A stretch of DNA of 64,000 bases from Phytophthora quininea (lineage: Eukaryota > Oomycota > Peronosporomycetes > Peronosporales > Peronosporaceae), in the NCBI GenBank assembly GCA_011947345.1, contig JAAVTG010000107.1, forward strand, positions 121,880 to 185,879, read 5' to 3'. Each line of letters opens with the position of its first letter. Positions within the stretch are counted from its first letter, which is position 1. The notes below the pieces were generated by a model, which did not search any database, was not told the DNA's origin, and worked only from the letters and a program-made list of their open reading frames with translations. This document shows, in pieces, positions 10,540 to 19,505 of this stretch. The translations under genes were made by a program, and so were the position numbers.

Positions 10540-12266
10540 TTACAGGCTGGGCTCGCACGGGGCACTCCTTCCACCAGTGTCCGACTTCCCGCAATATCTG
10601 CATTCCGACTCGGCCTTCCGCTGCGCGATGGGACGGCTGTCATGGGGGCCGTAATTCTCCAAACCTGACCCTCTTCCGCCAGACCGTCTTGCTCCGCCAC
10701 CACGTCCCTGAATACTCCATTGCTGACGAGGGGTTCGGCTGGCGTACTCCCTGTTGTCGAAGCTTCCGCCGCGGTCATCAGCGCCGCCCTGCCATCCAGG
10801 CACCCTTGCTGTCGACGCGGAGGGGCTGCCCCTGGCTGAGGCGCCTTCTGCTTTGACCTCCAGCGCCTTCGCCTTCGTCTTAGCGGCTGCCGGCTTGGTG
10901 TTCTGGTCCACGGCTTCACTGGCCTTCCCCAAGCCCATCGCGGCTAAGAGCGTCTGGAAAGTAGCCAATTGCAGCGTCTCTTTCTTGTCGAGCTCAGCCA
11001 ATCCGCTGACGCGGTTACCGGTCAAATCGTATTTTGGCGGAGAGTCAGTCCCGCCGTAGCCTAGTCCTAGCTTGTCCCAGTTGATTTGGCCACTCACCTC
11101 CGATTTTGCTTTCTTCCGCGGCCGCTCACTACCGTCTCGCCCCTGCCGCTTGTCTTGCCGTTTGCTCTGCGCTTCGGCGGCGTCTGTCCAGTCCGTGATG
11201 TCGCGGCCCTCGCCGTAGTCGCCGCCGGCAGTAATGGCGTTGTGAAGGGCGGTCCCCAGGTCCTTCTGGTGCGTGCTGCGCAGGGTCATTCCCAGGTTCT
11301 TGTTACTAACTCCATCCATGAATGCTTCCGTGTAGGCTTCAGCGGGGATCTGCGTACCGAAGCCAATCTTCTGGAGTTTGTTAGCGAAGACAGCCAACGT
11401 CTCGCCGGGGCATTGAACGCATTTGGCGAGCCGCTGCTGCACCTGCCACGTATTTTCGTGCCTCCCGTACTGCTTCCTCAACTGCGCCACTAGGTATGCA
11501 AAATTCTTGTCGCTGTCACTCATTTCTCGCTTCATGTTGATGAACCACATGCGTGCATCTCCCTTCAGGTGCGAGCTGGCACCATGGTACAATTCCCGCG
11601 ACGTCCACGTGTCACCGCCCAGCTCGTCCTGGTCATCAACTTCCTGCATCACGGCTGCCAGCCACGCTTCCACAGGTTCCTCAGGTCCACCCTGGAAGTC
11701 GTCAACTAGCAGCCTCTTGCGTCGGCGCTTCCTATTTACAACTACAGCAGCGGGTGCTGGAGTGGTGGTGACAGCTGCAGCGGCTGGTGCCAACGTAGGT
11801 GTCGTCGGCGTAAGGATGAGCCGCTTGGCCATCGCGCGCTGCTGTGCTGGGCTCAAGGCGTCCCACCAGTTCATATCAGCTAATGCGTCTTCTTCTCCAG
11901 TGGCGGCGTTGCCTTGGGTCGCTGGCGGCGAGGCAGCCGTCGGTCTGGCGGCTCGAACTCCACCACGTATGGGACCTCTCGGGCTGGAGTGGGCTGTTGT
12001 CGGGGCACCCATCTGCTGCACGCGCCGCTGAGGGGCGTCGTGAGCATCGCTGCCCCGTGATTGCTGTCATCGGAGTCACTCCCCGTGGCACCAAACCTCA
12101 CGTTACTGCTGACCATTACCGTGCCGCTGTCGTCGTCGTCATCCGTGTCAATGTGGAGTTGCGTCCTCGACACCCGCCGTTTTCCTCGTGCTGGCTTTGT
12201 CTTTCCTGCTGCTGGTGCGGCTACCAATTCTACTGCTTGCCGTGCTGTCGCTGCTCTTGTCGTCAT
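10540..12266 (-). pseudogene. gag: Gypsy Gag, frame-broken inside the zinc knuckle
   Basis: The 493-residue frame from 12021 has a retrotransposon Gag core (VEAWLAAVMQEVDDQ, ARMWFINMKREM, LAKCVQCPGETLAVFANKL). A better N-terminus starts at the ATG at 12266 in another frame and joins near 11890. At the C-terminus CRYCGK (10591-10602) is followed out of frame by GHWWKECP. Together these give a perfect C-x2-C-x4-H-x4-C nucleic-acid-binding knuckle split by one base near 10587. The frame change could be a mutation, a sequence error, or less likely a programmed shift. The product would coat element RNA. Confidence 0.85.
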
Positions 12267-12371
12267 GCTGCCTCAGGATCGTGCCACAGAGCCAAGCCTC
12301 GTTGAGATCTTATCGGCTGCGGCTGCTGCTGCTTCGGCTATTCGTGCTGCTCAAGATCTCCCGGTTGGTAA

Positions 12372-12389
12372 GCCCCTGTATGACCACCA
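12372..12389 (-). promoter_or_regulatory. Primer-binding site
   Basis: Immediately inside the 5' LTR the minus strand reads TGGTGGTCATACAGGGGC. The initial TGG directly at the LTR junction matches the CCA end of a tRNA, as expected for a primer-binding site. I cannot name the tRNA. Confidence 0.6.
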
Positions 12390-13281
12390 AGTAAGCTGGC
12401 CGTAACTCTTATCTCCTGTTCGTGCTGCTGGTGACGTAACTGTGCGTCGATCTGCTGTGCGCTACTGCGCCAGTCCTGCCCGTGGCCTCGGGCGGTGTCT
12501 GGTGGCCAACCTAGATAACACTAACTACTTAATACACAAAATGCAACCTGCTATCTAGGCCTTTTCCGTGCAGTAGACGTCCAGTTGCCTCGTGCCAGAA
12601 GTCCTTCAAGGGTGTTATGCTTGCCGGCCGTGCGGGCTAATCTACCGCCGGGGCTGGCTCGGGTACCCGATGGTGGCTACTGCCGCAAGCAATACCAGGC
12701 TACTACTACTGTGTCACCCTCCCTCACGGGCTAGACTACCGTGCTGGTCCTCTCTTTTGGCGGTGGCTCGATCTTCGCGTCAGTCGTCGCCGCGGCTGCG
12801 AATAGTCGTCGTCTAGTAACTTGAATATATTCCGCGACGGCACCAAACCGGCACCTACTCGCTACAGCTCGAATCTTAGACTGCCTCCTACTTACACATG
12901 CATCCGATAGCGCGTGGCTCTTCGCCTTCCTGCGATCTTTCCGTAGACGCCTGCTCGCGGCGTTCGTTACGCCGTCCTAGCTCGATTGGGTAGTCGTCGC
13001 CTTCTCTTGCATGACTTGGTCTTCGGCCTGGCTGCTGCCAGCGTTGTCCTCTTGCGTGCTGCTATTGTCTTGGTCGTGCTGCTGTCGTCTTGGTCATGCC
13101 GCTGTCGTCACCCTCGCTGTCGTCCGCTACTCGTCCATGCCGCCGTCCGCTTAGTCGTCCTCGCCGCCTTCTGTCTGCTGTACCGCCAGCTTCAAGCTGC
13201 TGCGGCTGCTGATGACAACGGTGCCGCGGCTCACGTCTTCCCCGCTGACGGATCGGTTCTCGCAATGACACCCATGTCACT
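12390..13281 (-). repeat. LTR, 5' copy in element orientation (892 bp)
   Basis: The partner of 3220-4100. It holds 11 extra bases (ACGTAACTGTG) near position 12432. In element orientation it precedes the primer-binding site, so it should hold the promoter. Confidence 0.95.
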
Positions 13282-13416
13282 AGGCCTTCGAAGTTTCACG
13301 TGGCCATCTAAAAATCGCTTCCTGTAGAACAACACTCAAGAGCTAGAAGGCAGCACAAGGTAATGCATGAATGATTAAAAAGGAAGACTGGTGCCTCCCT
13401 CGTCTTTCGTAAGGCT

Positions 13417-13752
13417 TCATCCTTTGTTAGTCACAAGCCCTGGAGGCGATGGAGACCTCGTGTCAAGTGCCAAGAATGGACGGAATCGAAAGTCGTACGG
13501 GATAAAATCGTACCGATGAACCAGCGCTCGCGGGTACGTCCACGCATACTCCAGCATCTTAGCATTTTCTTTGCTCGCGTAAGGTGCCAGAATACCCAGA
13601 CATGCGTTGTTTAGCTGGTCTCTGGTATTGAACCGTGAACTTGAACACTTGACGAGGGGAGCTGGCTGTGCTCCCGGGAAGTTGCACCTTACGTGTATTC
13701 GGCAAAACCAAAAGTGAGAAGAGCTTCGTGGCGCCAAGTCCGTGGCGCTCAA
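13417..13752 (-). CDS. Unidentified protein fragment
   Basis: The frame of 111 codons contains FNTRDQLNNACLGILAPYAS and AWTYPRALVHRYDFIPYDFR. Its composition is convincing, but I do not recognise the family. It lies downstream of the PH-DUF547 relic on the same strand and is separated from it by a 0.3-kb LINE-derived insertion, so it may be the displaced 3' part of that gene or a separate relic. Confidence 0.35.
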   Translation of the reverse strand: MSATDLAPRSSSHFWFCRIHVRCNFPGAQPAPLVKCSSSRFNTRDQLNNACLGILAPYASKENAKMLEYAWTYPRALVHRYDFIPYDFRFRPFLALDTRSPSPPGLVTNKG

Positions 13753-13802
13753 GGAAGCTCTTCGATGATCACCATCAAACTACCTTGGTCTAACATGTAC
13801 GC

Positions 13803-14108
13803 TCACGCAACATGGCGACTCAGGAACGACATTCATTTCAAGAAACGACAGCTGAAGGGCCAAATATTCTCAATCTGCTGAACTCGTTCAAGAGGCACTA
13901 CCAATTCCTCTACCAACACGCACATGAGCTTCGTTGCAACCGCACTACTGTGGTCCGCGTGCTGCAAAACTTAGCTTTGATCCGCCAGAAAATAATATCC
14001 CGGAACCCATGCACCACATGTGGACGACACGAACGTAACTCTCACGCATAGATAGCTTATCACCTTAAGACGAGAATCCGCTAAACAGTTAATCAATTCA
14101 ATTTCCTC
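13803..14108 (+). mobile_element. Short LINE-derived element A with target duplication
   Basis: The insertion is bounded by the 15-bp direct repeat GTCTAACATGTACGC (13788-13802 and 14113-14127; up to 19 bp with one mismatch). It encodes the tail of a LINE ORF2: ATWRLRNDIHFKKRQ, then in another frame LLNSFKRHYQFLYQHAHEL, homologous to the C-terminus of the 42-kb LINE. It ends with TAAACAGTTAATCAATTC and AATTTCCTC, and has no poly(A). It is nearly the same length as copy B at 15.8 kb. Confidence 0.85.
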
Positions 14109-14200
14109 CTTAGTCTAACATGTACGCAACTCTTCCTTCCCAGATAGCTTTGTCCGGCGCTGCCGCAAGCGTTCGTCAGCAGTGTGGCCGAACTGCCAAT

Positions 14201-15554
14201 TCAACATCTGGAAGCGTCGGCCTCCACATCAGCTGGACCTGCGAAATCCCCGCGACTCCATTCGCACACTTTGGCCAAGTACACCACGCGTGTCTTGTTG
14301 TCGTAGCGGAGAATGCGAGACACCCCGTGGCGAGTCGCTTCGTCAAGCTGAGCGTCGAGGTTGGCTCGGTCGTAAATCGGTATGTGGTCCGAGCACGAAT
14401 ATGTCATGCAGTTGAGCGCAAAGTTGATGCGAAAGTCTGCAGACCCCAGGCTGAACGCAGCACGTAGATCTTCGTCTACACTTCCAAACTTTGGGAGGTT
14501 CATCGGGGTCAATGGCGAGCGTGGGGAGACACCGATGCTCGTAGAATGCAGTGCTCAATGTCAGCGAGCGAGAAAAGCAGCGACTCACTCCCAACAATCC
14601 TAAGAGAGTAAGTCACGTCGTTGCAAAAGCGCCCCCACTGCGACTTCGACTGCGGGAGAACATCAAGCAAACTCGAGTGCACGAGCATGAGGTGGTAAAG
14701 GTTCAAGAAGAACGCTTGCTTTCGCTGGTCGTGATCGGAGTCAAGTCGACTTTCTGGAGCAGTTGAACCCGTTGATGAAGCAGGACCATATCGCGAGCAA
14801 ACCTGAGGCTTAGTCCACGGAGTGGTAGCATTATCCATTGTCTTGAGCCGCCCAGCTTCAACGCAAACTTCAGCGCGCTCGCCACGAGTTCGAGAGGCCT
14901 GTTCAGTATGCAACCGGCTGATCCATGACAAGAGTCGAGCTGGGTGTTGTCGAGCGGTTTGAGCTGCATCGCACTCCAATCGTTCAGCACGACCCGCTTG
15001 TCATCGAAGGCGACCGCAGTGACAGGAATCTGCTCAATTTGACCCTCGTGTTGTGCTAGTAATTCGCTCCACGGTCTTCGTTCCTGGATCGTAGCAAATG
15101 CGAGGTGGTGGCATTGACTCAGCGTTTCGATGTGCAGCAAGTGCACCTTCCCGTTCGCGTCGGTGCTTCTTTCATCGACGGCAAGCAAACAAGGGCAGAT
15201 AAGGAATGTCGGGTCCACCGTCCTGGTGCTGACCACCGTCTCGAGTGGGATGGCGAATTTCGCGTCTCTTCTTTTGGTCAGCAGCCGCTCAAATCGAAGC
15301 GTTTGGCGGCGTTCGTCGAGTTCAAGCAATTCGTGTCGCCAGTGGGTTCTACTCAGCATGCGGACAACGTGCACTGGTCCTGATTGTGGCTTTCCAAGAG
15401 CTGTATTTCGGTCCCTTAATATTGTTGACGGTGGTGTTGCGTTCGGGAGCTCCCTCAAAGACAGGAACGGCCACTCGTCCACCAATGCTGTCGAGGGTCT
15501 TGGGAAGTGCACTCACTGCCAAGACGACTTGCTCGCAACGACTGAAATGTAAGA
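14201..15554 (-). pseudogene. PH-DUF547 domain protein, frame-broken
   Basis: The 5' frame (15512-14703) carries a PH-like segment with THWRHELLELDERRQTLRFER and HLAFATIQERRPWSELL. Shifted frames downstream carry a DUF547 domain in three blocks: FFLNLYHLMLVHSSLLDVLP, then SLADIEHCILRA, then FALNCMTYSCSDHIPIY followed by NLDAQLDEATRHGV. The block order matches plant and oomycete DUF547 proteins, whose biochemical role is not established. The combination suggests a membrane-lipid-associated protein; that is inference. Breaks lie near 14705 and 14510, and the true start is unclear. Short LINE-derived elements lie on both sides. Confidence 0.65.
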
Positions 15555-15756
15555 GTGAATAGATTTCCCTTTAGCGGCCTGAGCGAGAGCTCCTACTAGT
15601 CCCAGATTCATGCTAATGTATCCTGCTGTTCCTGCTGATTCCCAGTAGCGTATCTTCCTGTTTCTCCTTGTCCCGCGCCGCATCTCATACACCGATCTGC
15701 TTGAACTCCGGCGTCACTCCAAACTGCCATGGCGAAGACCTGATATTCAACAGAGG

Positions 15757-16067
15757 TTGTGTTTCATGCAACATGGCGGCTCAGGAACGACATTCATTTC
15801 AAGAAACGACAGCTGAAGGGCCAAATATTCTCAATCTGCTGAACTCGTTCAAGAGGCACTACCAATTCCTCTACCAACACGCACATGAGCTTCATTGCAA
15901 CCGCGCTACTGTGGTCCGCGTGCTGCAAAAACTTGGCTTTGATCCGCCAGAAAACAATATCCCGGAACCCATGCACCACATGTGGACGACGCGAACGTAA
16001 CTCTCACGGACAGATAGCTTATCACCTTAAGACGAGAAATCCGCTAAACAGTTAATCAATTCAATTT
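15757..16067 (+). mobile_element. Short LINE-derived element B with target duplication
   Basis: Flanked by direct repeats CTGATATTCAACAGAGG (15740-15756 and 16069-16085). It begins seven bases further upstream in the LINE than copy A and encodes VFHATWRLRND and then LLNSFKRHYQFLYQHAHEL. It ends in the same TAAACAGTTAATCAATTC tail. It sits between the PH-DUF547 relic and the DUF1769 gene. Confidence 0.85.
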
Positions 16068-16220
16068 CCTGATATTCAACAGAGGGGACGTGCCCAAGAC
16101 CATCTCTAGCAGTGCCGACTGAGCAGAAAATAATTTAGCCAGGCTAGTTGGATAGTCGGCACGTTTGCTGTCATTTTCGTCCTGATATTCCTCTGCTTAG
16201 GGGCTCGACAGCAGTCGGAG

Positions 16221-17591
16221 TCAGTATTCTAGGAATTGCCGCTCGTTCTCGATAGTAGCCATTTTACTTCGCCGAGAGCGCACTGTGACAGCCAGAGGCC
16301 TGTTCCCAACGTTATGCTGCAGAAACGAAAGTGACGCAAACGCCGACAGAGCTGGCAGCAACAGGAATCGCTCGCTCGTGAGGCTTCGGACGTCTTTACT
16401 TGACGGTTTGGCGTCTTCCAATTCTCGAACCACAACGATGTAGCCCACTCGACGTTCTCGATGCGATTCCGAGCAGCTCAGGTACTCAAACCACGCCGGG
16501 ACATCAAGCTCATACTTGGAAAGCAGCCGCTGAATGTTTTCGAGACCCGCGCGATGATCTAAGCGCAGCGGTTCCATCACGAGCTTAGTTTCCGATGGCA
16601 CTTGGCGGCTGAGCTGGAGGCAAAGCAGGTATGTCTTGGCACGCTGGGAGTGAACTGCCTCGCTTGGTGTGCTGGGGTTACGAAGTAGACAACAAGTCGC
16701 AGCGGCATGTCGTTACTGAAGATGTCCAAGTCGGTCGGCTGCAAACCGGGTACGTTAACCACCTGCCAGCGCGTGAAATCGAGATAGTCGTTATGGAAGT
16801 CGACGCTGTACGTATCACTCGTGTTGAAGACGTACGCAGACCCACCAGCCACAAAGCGCTTCCGTTGCGCTGCCTCCGTCTCACTGAGTACTGGTGGGTC
16901 TTGGCCGGCAAGCGTTCGAACGAACTGGTGGACAGCCGTGTACAGAGGGACACTGATGTGGGCAGCTCGACGGCTTCGTCGTCTACTGACTCGCCGTTCC
17001 GTGTGCCAAAGCTGTAGAAGATCGTCCACGAGCGAGCGGGAAAAGTTGAGCAGCGCTTTACACTTTAGTTTGGAAAAGTACCCGAGGTTCAGGCTGCGGG
17101 GAACCTCACTACCAATATACATCACGCTGCCTGCCGGAGAAGCTCGCTTGAATTGGAACTGGAGCTGCACCCTGAACAACTTTGTACTCCCCAACGAGGA
17201 GGGCGTCGACGCGGATGGACCCAGCATGAACAGCAACTTGCCTCGCGCTAAGTCATTCTCGAAGGAATACGGTTCGCGGTCGTTCGGTGTCACTGACGAA
17301 AACAACAAGCTCGGAGGACTAGACACCTGACCGGCGCTGCGATCCGAAGTTCATCCAGTCGGAGGATCGACTGGTCGCTAGACATTGAGGAAGAACGACG
17401 CAATTTCCCAACGAGCTGTCGTAGAGGCATGGGCCGGGAAATGTCCGCTCTTCCTGCGGTTGCGCCGAGTTTTCCTGCCGTCGGTAGTTGCGTTCGTGTT
17501 TGTTGTAGAGGTGACGAAGTGGGCAAGAAATTATCTGTGAAGCAACGAACAGACCTGACAAGAGATCGAGGAACTCTATTATAAGAAGCAT
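16221..17591 (-). CDS. DUF1769-family protein with N-terminal hydrophobic segment
   Basis: The likely start is the ATG at 17591: MLLIIEFLDLLSGLFVASQI, a hydrophobic stretch that could anchor or target the protein. The central frame (17326-16577) has EPYSFENDLARGKLLFMLGP, the hallmark of the DUF1769 family of fungi and oomycetes. It continues with VMYIGSEVPRSLNLGYFSKL, FVAGGSAYVFNTSDTYSV and VFYFVTPAH-like blocks, and into VPSETKLVMEPLRLDHRAG at 16600-16550. N-terminal pieces lie in different frames (breaks near 17420 and 17330), so either small introns or sequence errors are present. Function of the family is unknown. Confidence 0.55.
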
Positions 17592-17949
17592 GTGATCAAT
17601 TGACGAGCAGCACTTGACGAACTCAATGAGCTTCTCTTCTGAGATGACGTAGTAACGTTTGGTCTGCGTTTCTCTCTTGCCTGTATTATTGGTAGTGCTG
17701 TCGTCCGGGTATTCGATCCAGGTTTTCTCCTGGTATCGGCCATGTATGTAAGGTTCTATAACTTACTTTCCAGCGATAGATGCACAGGAGACCGGCATCT
17801 CTTCCGCTTGTCGGTGGCATGCAAATGACGGTTTTCATCACGCCAAATGTAGTGACCCTATCACCAACTGCTCGTCATCACAATCTTGAATTGTTGTGTT
17901 ATTAGATACGTGTATTGAGGAATTGACTCCTGTGGTATCAAATCGCGCT

Positions 17950-18673
17950 CTATCCAAACGGCCACGCCCTGTCCAGCTTGAGTCGAAAGTTCCCGTCGTT
18001 GAACGGGCAGTTCGCCTTGCCCCACGACACCGAGTTGAACGCTTTCCGAGCCTCGTCCGTCATCTGCTCCCACATGATTAAGCCTTGAAACCCGCCGCTG
18101 GTCTCGGTCAGCTGCATTTCGTGGTTCATCGGCCACGTGCAAAAGTATTCGACCTTGATCGCGTCGCCCTCGCGAAAGTACGCCGGCACGGAGGCGTATT
18201 TCTCATACCCATTGTGAGATGACGTCGCAGCGCCCAAGATGGTGGGGGCCTCGATCTCCGGGTTGTCGATCCAAATGATGGCATGCTCCCAGTCGTGACG
18301 GTGGCCCAACCACGGAGACGGCGAGTCCTTGGGAAATACCACGAGTACATGATGGCCCAGCGATCGTTGTGCCATGTCGAGCGACCGTAAACCTGCGCGC
18401 CGGCACGGTTACCTCTGCAGCTTCCTCTCGGGTTTCCTGTAGGTTTGAGCCCCCACCGGTTTGACCGAGGCTGTTGACGGCGGGGTACGGGTCGCACCCG
18501 CTGGCGATGTGAAGTCGGGGCTTGAACTTGACGGCAGCTCTCTCGGAGATCGAGTCGGGGACTTCTTCGTTCCAAGGGATGAGGCTGTCGTGGTTGACCC
18601 AAGACTCGACCCACTCGGCACTGACGTTGATAAGACCGAAGAGAACTGAGGCGAGGACTACGTAAAACTTCAT
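17950..18673 (-). pseudogene. NEP1-like protein (NLP), frame-broken copy
   Basis: The ATG at 18673 begins a secretion signal, then an NPP1/NLP domain closely related to the intact gene at 37,207-37,932. The GHRHDWE heptapeptide, typical of the NLP active site, is present near 18,290, and both cysteines typical of type 1 NLPs can be seen. The frame changes twice, at a five-base G/C run at 18450-18454 and at a run at 18331-18333. As it stands only the N-terminal third is in frame. NLPs are secreted proteins; many bind plant sphingolipids and damage membranes, and others are non-cytolytic. Activity cannot be read from sequence. The breaks could be real decay or sequence errors. Confidence 0.85.
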
Positions 18674-18850
18674 TTCAACGAGCTCTGTGTCTAGTGACAA
18701 AAGGGAGAATGCTTTCTTGACACCGCTGAGTACGATTTCGCTCGTCTAGAACTGGTTACAATCGGGATAATGCACATCCGAGAGCCGATCCTGTCTGTCC
18801 AGCGTGGGTCACAGCACGTCGTTGGTAACAATGCTCTGAGAGAATATGTT

Positions 18851-19066
18851 TTAAGGTATCGTCAGGGTCTTCGCGAAATGAGGAGATTTCACGAGAATAT
18901 TTGCGGTCGTATGGTTCAGGTGCGAGTAAAAGCTCCCCTTTCTGCGAATGTCGGCTTCGTCAGGCGGGAAGGTCTTGATCGAGTGGACAACGTGCAGATC
19001 GCTGGTCTTCTCTAGGAAACTGCAGTCAAGAGCTCTGTCGAATCTCTGTTGAGAAATCCATCGCAC
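18851..19066 (-). pseudogene. Possible START-like domain fragment
   Basis: A 71-codon minus-strand frame contains SDLHVVHSIKTFPPDEADIR, vaguely like the GYxxxHSVxxP region of oomycete START proteins. It lies upstream of the broken NLP. The match is weak and the neighbouring DNA is not open, so I treat it as a relic at best. Confidence 0.2.
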
Positions 19067-19399
19067 TGATCACGACGTTGTTGACAACTTCGCAAACAAC
19101 AGACCTCTTGAGATTAGTTACTTGCCGTCAAGATAAACAGCAACAACAGTGACCTACCTCGAAATTCAACGAAGCAAGAAGATGTACTAGCCACACCATC
19201 TGAGAATCGTTCCTGCGCAACACATAAACCCTTAACAGCCACTGTAGAAGGGGGCAATATATTATACGAATTGTTTAGCAAAGGAAGTTATTTTGCTGGA
19301 AAAACGGTGTTATCTTCTAAGCTATATTCGGTTTAATGCCTTCCTTCCCATTTTAGTGACAGGTTACCTAACATCTTTCCAGGTTACATTCACAATCTG
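19067..19399. other. Intergenic region with no gene; probable promoter of the NF-YB-like gene
   Basis: No open frame of note. The DNA is AT-richer than its flanks around 19250-19340 and ends just before an ATG at 19400. Confidence 0.4.
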
Positions 19400-19505
19400 A
19401 TGGCGCCGCCGGAGTCCAAGACGTCTGCGGTGGAGGGCGTCTCCGCTGAACCAGCTTCTTCCGCGTCGGGAACACTCGCCCAAGAGGAAGCCAAAACGAA
19501 GAGCG

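Larger units (their letters stand above)
3220..13281 (-). mobile_element. Complete Ty3/gypsy LTR retrotransposon (10.06 kb)
   Basis: The element has two LTRs (3220-4100 and 12390-13281), gag, and pol in the order protease, reverse transcriptase, RNase H, integrase, all on the minus strand. It is flanked by a 4-bp target duplication AGGC (3216-3219 and 13282-13285). Each LTR begins AGT and ends ACT rather than the usual TG...CA. The LTRs differ only by an 11-bp indel as far as I could compare them, which points to a recent insertion. Despite this, gag and pol each contain frame changes. It landed next to the 5' piece of bZIP relic 1. Confidence 0.95.

Noticed and set aside
6261..10668. Long plus-strand frames through the gypsy element (for example 8516-9013 and 10189-10668)
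   Set aside because: They are antisense to well-supported gag and pol and have low-complexity Ser/Arg/Ala composition without domains.
18461..18649. Plus-strand frame of 62 codons within the broken NLP
   Set aside because: Antisense to clear NLP coding sequence on the minus strand.
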